Shown: positions 15,280 to 23,540 of the stretch, piece by piece
How positions within the stretch are numbered: position 1 is the stretch's first letter
How the letters are laid out: the number at the start of each line of letters is the position of its first letter
Assembly: GCA_041658405.1 (NCBI GenBank)
Contig: JBBAAG010000032.1
Span: 1 to 31,775 of the forward strand
Direction: 5' to 3'
From: Elusimicrobiota bacterium
GTDB taxonomy: Bacteria; Elusimicrobiota; UBA5214; JBBAAG01
Length of the DNA stretch: 31,775 bases
Program-made: the position numbers and the translations under genes
The notes under the pieces: generated by a model
The model's database searches: none
Told to the model about the DNA's origin: nothing
What the model saw: only the letters and a program-made list of their open reading frames with translations

Positions 15280-16422
15280 AGTTATTGATACAATCATCCC
15301 AATAATTTCATTCTCCGGGGATGTAACTGCTAAAATTTTTAGTGTACTAGTCTCCGTAAGTTGTACTTCTTTAATCTCACCGGGAGTGGTAATTGCGGAT
15401 TCCACGTTTTTTGCCCAGTCGGGTATCGGTAGATATGTGTCAAGTTCAAGTAAGTGTTTGCCTAGGAGAGTTACGTTTGGTAGTTGAGTAGATAAACGCA
15501 GGGAGGAGAATGTTATCCTGTTAAACCCGTCAGTAAGCGCGTATTCCGCTGAGAATATGCGCGCTTGCGCGGTGTGTAAAAGGTATGCGGTGTCGTCAAT
15601 ACCTGCTGCCGCGGATTTAGTGAGTGTTTTTGCTAACGCCGTGCGGGTAAGTTTATCGGTTTCCCTTGCGAGTACGCTGAAAAGGTTTTTGCCGGCCAGT
15701 ATTTTTTGGAATCTACGGTTTATCCGTTCGTTTGGTTCTTTCGTAAGACTGTATGCCGCGAGTGTTATCAACGGTTGCGTATAGATCATGTAGTAAAGAT
15801 ATGTTGTTAGAATGAAAAGTATGAATGTTATAGGTAAGGTCTGTAATACCGCTCTAGCGGTGATAGAGTTTATCCTCGGTAATATGTCTTCTGTTTTTAT
15901 TCCTATCCTCAGTGTTGCTGCGCGGGTATCAGTTTTTGTGTCGTTAAGTTTTGTGAATAACGGAAACGCGAGGTCGTAATACGTGTTCCTGCGGTAGGTG
16001 TAGGGTTGGACTACCGGGGTATTTGTTGCCAGTGCCTTGCTCGTGAGTTTATTGTTGTACACTTTACCCCATTGCGAGACATCATTATGCGCAAGGATTT
16101 TGCCTTTATTATCCACCACCAGCGAGTATGCTACCGCGGGGTTTGAGAATACTGCGGTTTGCATAAGTTCGGTTAATGCTAGGTCATTACGCGCGGTGAG
16201 GAGTGTTTCTGCTTGCACAGAAAATGTTTTGCCGTACGCGATCCCGTTTGCAGCGCGTTGGTTGATCGCATAGGTTAGGTAGGCGGTACGCTGGGATTGA
16301 GCCAGGAGTAGGATACAGCCTGAAATTAACAGGAGAAGTATACCTGCTGATTTAATGGCCAGCGCTAATCCGTGTGTTCCTGTTTTTCGTGTGTTCGCGT
16401 TCATAGTCATCGTCGTTGTCAT
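15238..16422 (-). CDS. Membrane sensor protein with Cache-like and PAS-like domains, no kinase
   Basis: 394 residues. TM1 is at about 25-42 and TM2 at about 193-214. The outside loop between them (46-190) reads like a single Cache domain: NPAVAYSLVVDNKGKILAHN is the typical ligand-pocket strand-turn. After TM2 comes a helical signalling region, then a PAS-like domain (about 280-385, with a strand pair ending ENEIIGMIVSITSL). No histidine kinase, GGDEF, EAL or methyl-accepting domain follows, so the output must be a partner protein. I chose ATG 16422 because GGAG at 16431-16434 (minus strand) lies eight bases away; a GTG at 16431 overlaps that site. It starts 19 bases after the larE stop, so the two form an operon. 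Confidence 0.8.
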   Translation of the reverse strand: MTTTMTMNANTRKTGTHGLALAIKSAGILLLLISGCILLLAQSQRTAYLTYAINQRAANGIAYGKTFSVQAETLLTARNDLALTELMQTAVFSNPAVAYSLVVDNKGKILAHNDVSQWGKVYNNKLTSKALATNTPVVQPYTYRRNTYYDLAFPLFTKLNDTKTDTRAATLRIGIKTEDILPRINSITARAVLQTLPITFILFILTTYLYYMIYTQPLITLAAYSLTKEPNERINRRFQKILAGKNLFSVLARETDKLTRTALAKTLTKSAAAGIDDTAYLLHTAQARIFSAEYALTDGFNRITFSSLRLSTQLPNVTLLGKHLLELDTYLPIPDWAKNVESAITTPGEIKEVQLTETSTLKILAVTSPENEIIGMIVSITSLPLRPSIFHPKV

Positions 16423-16441
16423 AAGAGTCACTCCAATCTGA

Positions 16442-17257
16442 TTATTTGTGTAATACTTTATTCATACTCCCTGTTTTGTATTCTTCAAGGTCAAGTGTAA
16501 CATATAAATACCCAAGCGCATGCAGGTATTGCGTGATTTTTGTGCGTACCTTACGGGAAACGGTTTTATTAAACTTATCTGCTGTAATTTCGATTCTCGC
16601 GGTATCGCCGTAATCACGGACCCTTACCGTTGTGTATCCTAAAGACCGTAGGTGCTGCTCTGCGGATTCTATCCTAAAAAGTTTTGCGCGTGTGATCGGT
16701 GTGCCATAAGGTAAACGCGAAGCTAAACATGCGCAGGAAGGGTGTGACCATGTAGGTAATTTTAGTTGTTTTGATAATACGCGGATGTCAGGTTTTGATA
16801 GCCCCGCATCTAATAACGGGCTGCGGATACCGTAGAGAGTTAATGCTTTACGGCCGGGACGGTGGTCATGGAGGTCATCAGTATTACTGCCTTCTGCGAT
16901 GATCGTATAACCCAGTTTCTTCGCGGTAGTTAATATTTTTTTGTATAGTTCAACTTTGCAGTGGTAACACCGGTCCGGTGGGTTGGAAGAAAAGTTTGTG
17001 TTTCTTAGCTCGTTAGTTTTTAGTAATAAATGTTTTATGCCTATCATCCGTACACACTTTTTCGCGGTTAATAATTCATTTTTTGTGTATGTTTCAGATA
17101 CCGCGGTTATTGCCAAAACATTATTTCTCCCAAGTGTATCCGCTGCGGTTTTTAGTAATAACGTGCTGTCTACCCCGCCGGAATATGCTATCGCCACCCG
17201 GCTATAACCTTTGAGTATATTTTTTAATTTACCATACTTCTTTGTTATCGTATTCAT
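16442..17257 (-). CDS. larE: LarE-type ATP-dependent sulfur transferase (PP-loop)
   Basis: 271 residues, close to the usual 270-280. The PP-loop SGGVDS is at 26-31, and the family stretch NPPDRCYHCKVELY is at 92-105, followed by GSNTDDLHDHRPGRKA and PSCACLASRLPYG (C175, C177). LarE adenylates and sulfurises the pyridinium dicarboxylate precursor of the nickel-pincer cofactor. C97-xx-C100 plus C177 resembles the iron-sulfur-cluster form rather than the single sacrificial Cys form; that reading is by eye and moderate. No larB, larC or larA lies in the window. The start has no Shine-Dalgarno; a TATAAT ends eight bases upstream. It is divergent from the NIL ferredoxin. Confidence 0.9.
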   Translation of the reverse strand: MNTITKKYGKLKNILKGYSRVAIAYSGGVDSTLLLKTAADTLGRNNVLAITAVSETYTKNELLTAKKCVRMIGIKHLLLKTNELRNTNFSSNPPDRCYHCKVELYKKILTTAKKLGYTIIAEGSNTDDLHDHRPGRKALTLYGIRSPLLDAGLSKPDIRVLSKQLKLPTWSHPSCACLASRLPYGTPITRAKLFRIESAEQHLRSLGYTTVRVRDYGDTARIEITADKFNKTVSRKVRTKITQYLHALGYLYVTLDLEEYKTGSMNKVLHK

Positions 17258-17265
17258 AATTATTT

Positions 17266-17271
17266 ATTATA
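17266..17271 (-). promoter_or_regulatory. Candidate -10 hexamer of larE, leaderless arrangement
   Basis: The minus strand reads TATAAT at 17266-17271, eight bases before the larE ATG. The matching -35 position (about 17289-17294) is ATAAAA and is poor, so this is a -10 with weak support. No ribosome binding site fits in the gap. The whole divergent gap 17258-17429 is AT-rich; the plus-strand side has its own TATAAT at 17396-17401 upstream of the ferredoxin gene, also without a good -35. Confidence 0.4.
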
Positions 17272-17429
17272 GTAATAAAAGAGGTTAATTTTATTATTTT
17301 TTTAACTTACAGCCTTGGTTACGGCGATTTCTGAAATTGTTGCACATAATAAATAAGCATGTGTATTTCCGTATCACTGTTAACACTGGAATTTGTATAA
17401 TATACAAAAAGTGAGGTAAAGGATTGTTT

Positions 17430-17843
17430 ATGGTTACAACACGTAAAGTAGTACTAAAATTTCCTGCGCAAACTATTGGGCAGCCGGTGATTTATAATCT
17501 TGTAAAACAGTATGGCCTGCAGTTTAATATTATGAAAGCTGCGATTGATCCTAATAAAGAAGAAGGTATTATGGTGATCGAGTTTTCCGGAGAGAAAACA
17601 AAGTATGATGAGGGAATGAAGTATCTTAAATCATTACACGTAGAAGTTCAGCCGTTAAGCAGGGAAATTCTTAGGAATGAAAGTAAGTGTACGCACTGCG
17701 GTGCGTGCCTCGCGATATGCCCGAGTGAAGCGTTCGTGGTGAACCCAAAAAATAAGAAAGTTGATTTTGTTAAGAGTAAATGTATTGCGTGTGAATTATG
17801 CGTGAAAACATGCCCGCCCCGCGCTATGGAAGTAAAATTTTAA
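17430..17843 (+). CDS. NIL-domain ferredoxin with two [4Fe-4S] motifs
   Basis: 137 residues. Residues 5-78 form a NIL-type ACT-like domain (KVVLKFP...IGQPVIYNL), as seen in methionine transporter ATPases. Residues about 88-137 hold two CxxCxxCxxxCP clusters, CTHCGACLAICPSEAF and CIACELCVKTCPPRA. In methanogens, NIL/ferredoxin proteins of this size work with a COG1900 partner in reductive sulfur transfer to homocysteine. That partner is not here, so the same role is inference. ATG 17430 is preferred over the in-frame TTG 17424 because AAAGGA (17418-17423) lies six bases upstream. It is ten bases before acpS and divergent from larE, another sulfur-transfer gene. Confidence 0.9.
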   Translation: MVTTRKVVLKFPAQTIGQPVIYNLVKQYGLQFNIMKAAIDPNKEEGIMVIEFSGEKTKYDEGMKYLKSLHVEVQPLSREILRNESKCTHCGACLAICPSEAFVVNPKNKKVDFVKSKCIACELCVKTCPPRAMEVKF

Positions 17844-17853
17844 TAAAATCGTT

Positions 17854-18204
17854 ATGAAAATTATAGGTACCGGGATTGATATCATAGAAGTTGAACGTAT
17901 AAAACGTATTGTGCGGTCAAATAAACGTTTTGTTGCAAAAGTGTTCTCTCGGGAAGAAGTTGTGTATTGTAATCAATGCGGGAAAAGTAAATGGCAGCAT
18001 TACGCTGTAAGGTTCGCTGCTAAGGAAGCTGTATGGAAATCATTATCGGATACGTCATTACCGCTTAAACGTATTTCCGTAAAGAATACGCCGCAGGGTA
18101 AGCCTGAGGTGTATATCCGCGGGAAACGGGTTAAGAATATATATCTCTCGCTTTCTCATACAGAACATTATGCCGTCGCTCAGGCGGTTGCGGTTAAGCT
18201 TTAA
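17854..18204 (+). CDS. acpS: Holo-[acyl-carrier-protein] synthase
   Basis: 116 residues, the normal length. AcpS moves 4-phosphopantetheine from CoA to the serine of acyl carrier protein. The metal-binding residues sit at the family positions: D9 in GTGIDI and E58 in FAAKEAVWK. The C-terminal LSHTEHYAVAQAV is also typical. Three bases separate its stop from the nnrD start; acpS-nnrD adjacency is common in bacteria and supports both calls. Confidence 0.95.
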   Translation: MKIIGTGIDIIEVERIKRIVRSNKRFVAKVFSREEVVYCNQCGKSKWQHYAVRFAAKEAVWKSLSDTSLPLKRISVKNTPQGKPEVYIRGKRVKNIYLSLSHTEHYAVAQAVAVKL

Positions 18205-18207
18205 TCA

Positions 18208-19110
18208 ATGAAAAGTATGAGTGTATTCTCCAAGCTGTCTTATAGAAAAAAAGAAAGTAATAAGTATGACTACGGCCATGTATTGATTATTGCCGGTTCA
18301 CGGGGTATGGCTGGTGCGGGTGTGCTCGCAGCACGCGCGGCGTTGCGTACCGGCATAGGGTTGGTTACCGTTGGGAGTATATCCTCTGCGTGGAAAGCTA
18401 TGCTTAACGCTGTCCCGGAAGCTATGGCGTTACCGCTGAAGGAAAGTCGTAATGGTATTATTACCGGGAATAATTATAAAAAAGTCGTGGAGTACATTCT
18501 TTCCCGGAAAGTTAATGCCGTAGCGGTGGGGCCGGGATTACGTACCGCGAGAGGTTCACAAATGTTTGTTACTAATATATTGAAGTCAAAACAGATTGGC
18601 AGTATGCCTTTGGTGATTGATGCTGATGGTATTAATGTTCTCCCTGTAGGGTTAAAATACCTTGCTTCACGGGAAGGGGTTAGTGTTATCACCCCGCACC
18701 TTGGTGAGTATCAACGTCTTACAGGTGAACAAAAACTTGATACCCGTACTGTTGAACAACATGCGAAACTGTTTGCACGGGAACATAAAATTGTCTGTGT
18801 GATAAAAAAAAATAAAACGTTTGTTACTGACGGTATGCGCGTGTACCGTAATACCACAGGGAATCCCGGGATGGCAACTGCCGGTGCGGGGGATGTTCTT
18901 ACCGGTATCATAACGGCAATGCTTTCAATGGCGGCGGGAGTATCAGTATCAAATAAAGTGTTAACCGGGAATGATGTTTTTGATATCGTAACTTCAGCAG
19001 TATACCTACACGGTATGGCAGGTGATATCGCTGCAGGGAAGTTAACACAAAATAGTGTTACCGCAAGTGATATCGTTGAGAGTATACCGTTGGCATGGAA
19101 GAGAGTGTGA
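18208..19110 (+). CDS. nnrD: ADP/ATP-dependent NAD(P)H-hydrate dehydratase
   Basis: 300 residues. The enzyme repairs NADHX and NADPHX by removing the hydrate group with ADP or ATP. The family signatures are YGHVLIIAGSRGMAGA near the start and NPGMATAGAGDVLTG at 219-233, with the catalytic Asp at D229. This is the dehydratase domain alone; many bacteria fuse it after the NnrE epimerase, which is not in the window. There is no strong Shine-Dalgarno, and a second in-frame ATG lies at 18217. The TGA overlaps the next gene's ATG by one base. Confidence 0.93.
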   Translation: MKSMSVFSKLSYRKKESNKYDYGHVLIIAGSRGMAGAGVLAARAALRTGIGLVTVGSISSAWKAMLNAVPEAMALPLKESRNGIITGNNYKKVVEYILSRKVNAVAVGPGLRTARGSQMFVTNILKSKQIGSMPLVIDADGINVLPVGLKYLASREGVSVITPHLGEYQRLTGEQKLDTRTVEQHAKLFAREHKIVCVIKKNKTFVTDGMRVYRNTTGNPGMATAGAGDVLTGIITAMLSMAAGVSVSNKVLTGNDVFDIVTSAVYLHGMAGDIAAGKLTQNSVTASDIVESIPLAWKRV

Positions 19111-19973
19111 TGTCAATATTTTTGTTGCTCATCGTGTGTTGTATATGTATAAACAATCTGGTGATGAAACTTATGATGGATAAAGGCTATGCACCTGAGA
19201 CGCTTACTTTTACATTTTTTTGTTTTGCCGGCATATTTGCAGCGGCGGTAAGTTGTTTTTGGGCTGACAGGTTTGTATTAAGCCCTAAGATTGTTATGCT
19301 CGGTATCCTCGCGGGTGTCGCAGGGGCGGTGGCAACACAAAACTTTATGCGCGCATTGGCTACCGGGTTGTACAGTTATATTAATGTAATAATCCCGGGG
19401 TCGTTTATTATACCGGTAATATATTCGATAGTTGTATGGAATGAAACCATAAAAATTGAGGGCTGGGTGGGAATCGGGCTGGTATTGCTATCGCTGTTAT
19501 TACTGGCACTTGCAAATAACGGGAGTAAGCATCAGGGGAAAGATAAGGTTAGGTTCGGTATATGGCTGATGGCTGTGGGGTTATGTTTTATATTTAATGG
19601 CCTTGCGCAGGTGGTGCATTCCGAAGCGGCTAAGTATATACAACGGCAGTTTTTGGGGTTTATCACAACTTTTTATCTTACCGGTATCATTGGGACCGTG
19701 GTTACAAATTATGGGAAGAAGCTTTTTATCCGCGAGGTTATTCCCGGAAGTGTTATAATGGCGATGATCAGTGTGACAAGTTTTATGCTTACGATGACAG
19801 TGTTAACCAAACTATCCCCGGCGGTAGTGTTTCCGTTTACCGTAGGCGCGCCGGTTATCGTGGGGTTAGTTTTATCAAAGTACCTTTTCCATGAAAAGGT
19901 TAATACCATAGGCTACGCGGGAATCGTTGCGGGTATCGCAGGGATTGTATTCCTCTATTTTGCTACAATATAG
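19110..19973 (+). CDS. DMT/EamA-type membrane transporter
   Basis: 287 residues, with ten hydrophobic segments spread along the length in two halves, as in the drug/metabolite transporter superfamily. The second half contains VFPFTVGAPVIVGLVLSKYLF, followed by a final pair of helices. The substrate is unknown; members move amino acids, nucleotide sugars, lipid-linked sugars or drugs. I chose ATG 19110, which overlaps the nnrD stop as TGATG and has GGAAGAGAG just upstream. An earlier in-frame ATG at 19095 would extend it by five polar residues. No neighbour points clearly to a substrate. Confidence 0.85.
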   Translation: MSIFLLLIVCCICINNLVMKLMMDKGYAPETLTFTFFCFAGIFAAAVSCFWADRFVLSPKIVMLGILAGVAGAVATQNFMRALATGLYSYINVIIPGSFIIPVIYSIVVWNETIKIEGWVGIGLVLLSLLLLALANNGSKHQGKDKVRFGIWLMAVGLCFIFNGLAQVVHSEAAKYIQRQFLGFITTFYLTGIIGTVVTNYGKKLFIREVIPGSVIMAMISVTSFMLTMTVLTKLSPAVVFPFTVGAPVIVGLVLSKYLFHEKVNTIGYAGIVAGIAGIVFLYFATI

Positions 19974-20026
19974 TTAGAAAAATAGTAAATTAATATTTGT
20001 ATTTTTATACTTATACGGAGGATTGT

Positions 20027-20896
20027 ATGTTTATCGATTTGCATGTTCATCTCGGGAAAAGGCATCGGAAGGATGGGTTGGACCTAACCGCAGAAAATGT
20101 GTTGAAGGCAATGGATAAATACGGGATTGAGAAAGCTGTTATTCAACCCCGTGCGCAAAGCCCGGAGAACGGGTTTTTTCATTTTGATACTTTTGCAGCG
20201 CTGGATGTTTGTAAAAAGTATCCGGACCGGTATTATACTTTCTGTAAATTAGATCCAAGAAACGGTAAGAATTCGCCGGATACCGATTTTTCGTGGGTAC
20301 TTGACGAGTTTGTGGGGTTGGGGTGTAAGGGTATGGGTGAACTTACCGCGAATCTTTGGATTGACGATCCAAGGTATCTTAATATGTTCAAACAATGCGG
20401 GGCCGCTGGGTTGCCGTGTTTGCTTCATATCGCTGCGCGGGTAGGGTATCGTATCTACGGCGCGGCGGATGATCCTGGTTTGCCAAGGTTTGAGAAGGTT
20501 ATCCAGGAATTGCCCGGGACAGTTTTTATTGCGCATGCGCAGGCGTGGTGGGCGGAGATCGCAAATAATGTTGCTGTTGATAAACGTGAAGGTTATCCCA
20601 AAGGCGAGTACCCGGGGTTCGGGAGGGCGTATGAACTCCTGAAAAAGTATCCAAACCTATACGGCGATATATCCGCGGGTAGCGGGTTCAACGCATTATC
20701 GCGTGACCCGGAAAAAGGGTATAAGTTTTTGGATGAACTCCAGGATAAATTGTTGTTTGGTACGGATATCTGCAACCCTGAGCAGGTGTTGAATATCGTA
20801 CCGTTTATGAATGACGCACTGGCAAACGGGAAGATAACAAAAGTTGTGTACGATAAAATTACGCATATTAACGCTCAGAAGTTGTTGAAACTGTGA
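20027..20896 (+). CDS. Amidohydrolase family 2 metal-dependent hydrolase
   Basis: 289 residues. The N-terminal FIDLHVHLG carries the HxH metal motif. Later ligands of the family follow: LLHIAARVG, VFIAHAQAWW and LLFGTDICN, with the catalytic Asp in GTD. The fold is a TIM barrel using one divalent metal to hydrolyse or decarboxylate small ring or amide substrates; the substrate is not known. The ATG at 20027 has GGAGG (20017-20021) five bases before it. An in-frame ATG at 19997 adds ten residues with no such site and is less likely. The C-terminus ends AQKLLKL, as is typical of this family. Confidence 0.88.
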   Translation: MFIDLHVHLGKRHRKDGLDLTAENVLKAMDKYGIEKAVIQPRAQSPENGFFHFDTFAALDVCKKYPDRYYTFCKLDPRNGKNSPDTDFSWVLDEFVGLGCKGMGELTANLWIDDPRYLNMFKQCGAAGLPCLLHIAARVGYRIYGAADDPGLPRFEKVIQELPGTVFIAHAQAWWAEIANNVAVDKREGYPKGEYPGFGRAYELLKKYPNLYGDISAGSGFNALSRDPEKGYKFLDELQDKLLFGTDICNPEQVLNIVPFMNDALANGKITKVVYDKITHINAQKLLKL

Positions 20897-20915
20897 AGTA
20901 TAAGTAATTCTGTGT

Positions 20916-20945
20916 TTGAACAAGTAGTTTGGGATGTAGTAAAAT
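20916..20945 (+). promoter_or_regulatory. Candidate promoter of the M20 amidohydrolase operon
   Basis: TTGAAC (20916-20921), an 18-base spacer and TAAAAT (20940-20945) match the sigma70 pattern in nine of twelve positions or better. The gene starts about 48 bases downstream. AAAGG at 20984-20988 is the ribosome binding site. Confidence 0.4.
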
Positions 20946-20993
20946 AGTGTGTTATCATAATAAAGCGGTAGAGTTTAAATAATAAAGGTATGT

Positions 20994-22205
20994 ATGTATA
21001 ACAAAAAAGCTGGGATAGGGAATAAGAGGGTGCTTGAACATAAACTTGTATCCTTACGCCGTGAAATTCACCAGTATCCTGAACTCGGGAATGAGGAAGT
21101 ACAAACTTCTGCGTTGATTTCGCGGTTTTTGGAAACCCACGGGGTTAAGGTTTTGAAACTTAATCCCACAGGATTGATTGGTACGGTTAAGGGTAAAGGA
21201 AAACCCGGGAAAAAGGTTAGGACTGTTGTTCTCCGTGCGGATATTGATGCGTTGCCTATTCAAGAACATACCTCACACGGGTTTGTTTCAAAAATACAGG
21301 GTAAGATGCATGCATGCGGGCATGATGCTAATACCGCGATTGTTGCCGGTGCGGCGGTATTACTTTCTGAACAAAGTGAAAAGTTCGGGGGTACCGCCAG
21401 GTTTGTATTCCAGCCGAATGAAGAAGGTTCTACCGGTGCGAGGAATGTTGTATCGTCCGGGCAGTTGGATAATCCAAAGACTGATGTTATCATGGGTGTT
21501 CATGTATCACCGAGCTTACCAGTGGGTACGATTGGTGTGAAGTACGGCGCAATGTTCGCTGCGGTTGATAAGCTTGAGATTATGATCACCGGGGAAGGCG
21601 GGCATGCAGCGTATCCGCATAAAGGACAGGATTTGGTAGTTGCAGCGGCGGAGATTGTACAGGAGTTACAGACAATTGTTTCCCGGAAAATGGATCCCAC
21701 TGATTCTGTGGTGGTAACTATAGGAACGATTAACGGCGGGACACGGTGGAACGTTCTTGCTTCCGAAGTTAAGATGACAGGTACGATCCGGTGTTTTAGT
21801 GATGATGTATTGAATAAAGTAAGGGCTGAACTACGCGGGATTGTTACACGTGTATGTTCAAAATGGCATGCTAAGTTTGTGATAAAAAACAATAAGTCAA
21901 GCAGTCCGCTGATTAATAATGAAAAGGTTGCTGCTTTTATTGTTGATAGTTTGGAAAATAGCGGGATTGTTGATGTAAGAGTTATTGATAAACCGTCAAT
22001 GGGTGGCGAGGATTTTAGTGTTTACCTCAACCATTACCCCGGATGTTTTGTGTACGCAGGGACGGGTAATAATGCTAAGCCGGCAACATTGCATCAGTGG
22101 CATCATAGTAGGTTTGATATTGATGAAAAAGGTATACGTCCTGCAGCTGAGGCACTGGCGTATGTTGTAAGACAAATGTTAGTAAAAGGAGGAAGTTTTG
22201 TATGA
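20994..22205 (+). CDS. M20-family amidohydrolase (hippurate/IAA-amino-acid hydrolase-like)
   Basis: 403 residues. Family motifs run in order: RREIHQYPELGNEE at the start, ADIDALPI, HACGHDANTAI with the metal Cys-Gly-His-Asp, QPNEEGSTGAR with the catalytic Glu pair, and HAAYPHKGQD in the dimerisation lid. The C-terminal MGGEDFSVYL and the late His in LHQWHHSRFDID complete the metal site. The group cleaves N-acyl or N-aminoacyl amides. AAAGG lies five bases before the ATG; an overlapping out-of-frame ATG at 20990 is closer but would be read through to a short frame. The stop overlaps the next gene as ATGA. Confidence 0.93.
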   Translation: MYNKKAGIGNKRVLEHKLVSLRREIHQYPELGNEEVQTSALISRFLETHGVKVLKLNPTGLIGTVKGKGKPGKKVRTVVLRADIDALPIQEHTSHGFVSKIQGKMHACGHDANTAIVAGAAVLLSEQSEKFGGTARFVFQPNEEGSTGARNVVSSGQLDNPKTDVIMGVHVSPSLPVGTIGVKYGAMFAAVDKLEIMITGEGGHAAYPHKGQDLVVAAAEIVQELQTIVSRKMDPTDSVVVTIGTINGGTRWNVLASEVKMTGTIRCFSDDVLNKVRAELRGIVTRVCSKWHAKFVIKNNKSSSPLINNEKVAAFIVDSLENSGIVDVRVIDKPSMGGEDFSVYLNHYPGCFVYAGTGNNAKPATLHQWHHSRFDIDEKGIRPAAEALAYVVRQMLVKGGSFV

Positions 22206-22465
22206 TGAGTTTGGTGATAGGGTTGGTTTTTATAATACTTGGAGCAGGGTTGTTGTTGATACCGGGTGCAGCTATAAACCTTTGGGTGGTTATCTCCGGA
22301 GTGATACCCGTATGCCTGATCATTGGCGGCTTGTTTGGCGTGATCATTGGTTTATCCGCACTGCGTGAATCTTTTATTGAGAAGGAAGAGGATAGTAAGG
22401 TTGAACCGGAACAAAAAACTGAGGCAACCGAAACAGGTAAGGGTAGTACTGATGTGAAGAAGTAA
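22202..22465 (+). CDS. Small two-helix membrane protein of unknown function
   Basis: 87 residues. Two hydrophobic helices (about 4-24 and 28-51) are joined by a short loop, then a charged Glu/Lys-rich tail (about 55-87) probably faces the cytosol. GGAGG at 22188-22192 and the ATGA overlap with the upstream stop favour real, coupled translation. An ATG at 22205 is an alternative start. No family is recognised. It lies between the M20 enzyme and thiL. Confidence 0.7.
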   Translation: MMSLVIGLVFIILGAGLLLIPGAAINLWVVISGVIPVCLIIGGLFGVIIGLSALRESFIEKEEDSKVEPEQKTEATETGKGSTDVKK

Positions 22466-22481
22466 TTTCCAGGAAAATAGT

Positions 22482-23540
22482 GTGCGATTGAAGAAAAAAG
22501 TTATCACCAGCGAACATGGTTTAATCCAAAACTTTGTTCGCTGGTTTCATAATAAATATGGTAAGTATGAACTCGTGCCAAACGGGGATGATGCGTTTAT
22601 AGGTAAACTTATGTCTTCCTCAAGTGATCGGCTGGTAGTGACAACCGATGTGTTAGTTGAAAATACGCATTTCCGTCTTTCATGGGAGAATAAGGTTGAA
22701 CGGTTAGGGTTACGGTATTGGGAATCGTTAGGGTATAAACTCGCTGCGGTTAATCTCAGTGATTTAGCTTCAATGGGTAATGTGCTGCCTAGATACGCGG
22801 TACTGAATTTTGGCTTTCCCGACGGGTTTGTTCAGGAATATGCAAAACGTATCTGTAACGGTATAAGTCAATGCGCAGGACCGCGGGGGATGTCCGTTGT
22901 TGGAGGTGATACCGTTAAGTCAGAAATGTTATGGCTCGGGATGACGGCTATCGGTGTAAGAAGGGGTACTGAAAAAACTAATGTGCTTACCCGCGAAGGT
23001 GTGACCCCCGGAGATTATATTTTTTGTACGGGTACGCTTGGTGATGCTAAAGCCGGGCTTGAAATTCTGGAACATCGTAAGTTGTATCGTGATAACGGTA
23101 AGGATTCACGTAGGTTGGCCTGGCGGTTATGCCGGCCTGTTCCGCGTATGGAAGAAGGGAAGGCGTTGGCTGCTACCGGTTGTGTATCATCAATGATGGA
23201 TATTAGTGATGGGTTAATACAGAGCTTAGGATTGTTATCGCGGAGTAATGATGTAGGGTTTGAAGTTAACCTCAACGCGTTACCGGTATCCCCGGAGTTA
23301 AATACCTGGTGTCACAGGAATAAGCGTGATGTTTACGCTTATGCAGTGCCTGGCGGGGAGGAGTATGAACTTCTCTTTTCTGTGAATGAAAAATGTGTGG
23401 GTAAGTTTAGCAATAAATGCCCGGTGTATAAACCGTTTGCGCGGGCGGTTAAGCGTAAAGGAATAAGGTTTGTGATGGATAACGGTATTGCCGAAGAAAA
23501 AAGGTTTTATGGGTACGAAGCGTTTAATAAGAAAAAGTAG
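22482..23540 (+). CDS. thiL: Thiamine-monophosphate kinase
   Basis: 352 residues. ThiL makes thiamine pyrophosphate from the monophosphate with ATP. Family signatures are present: NGDDAFIG, TTDVLVENTHFRL, KLAAVNLSDLASMGN, VVGGDTV and MDISDGLIQS, which bind metal and ATP in the PurM-like fold. The start is a GTG with AGGAA seven bases upstream. The 16-base gap before it leaves no room for a TPP riboswitch. Its last 32 bases overlap tsaE. Confidence 0.93.
   Translation: MRLKKKVITSEHGLIQNFVRWFHNKYGKYELVPNGDDAFIGKLMSSSSDRLVVTTDVLVENTHFRLSWENKVERLGLRYWESLGYKLAAVNLSDLASMGNVLPRYAVLNFGFPDGFVQEYAKRICNGISQCAGPRGMSVVGGDTVKSEMLWLGMTAIGVRRGTEKTNVLTREGVTPGDYIFCTGTLGDAKAGLEILEHRKLYRDNGKDSRRLAWRLCRPVPRMEEGKALAATGCVSSMMDISDGLIQSLGLLSRSNDVGFEVNLNALPVSPELNTWCHRNKRDVYAYAVPGGEEYELLFSVNEKCVGKFSNKCPVYKPFARAVKRKGIRFVMDNGIAEEKRFYGYEAFNKKK

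Noticed and set aside
15257..16273. Several open frames on the plus strand inside the sensor gene
   Set aside because: They have no ribosome sites or recognisable domains, while the minus-strand frame has a clear membrane sensor layout and a GGAG site.
17396..17401. TATAAT upstream of the NIL ferredoxin as a full promoter
   Set aside because: No -35 lies at an acceptable distance; a TTAACA is only ten bases away. It is mentioned but not called as a promoter.
22466..22481. Possible TPP riboswitch before thiL
   Set aside because: Only 16 bases separate the genes, so no aptamer can fit, and none is seen inside the preceding gene.
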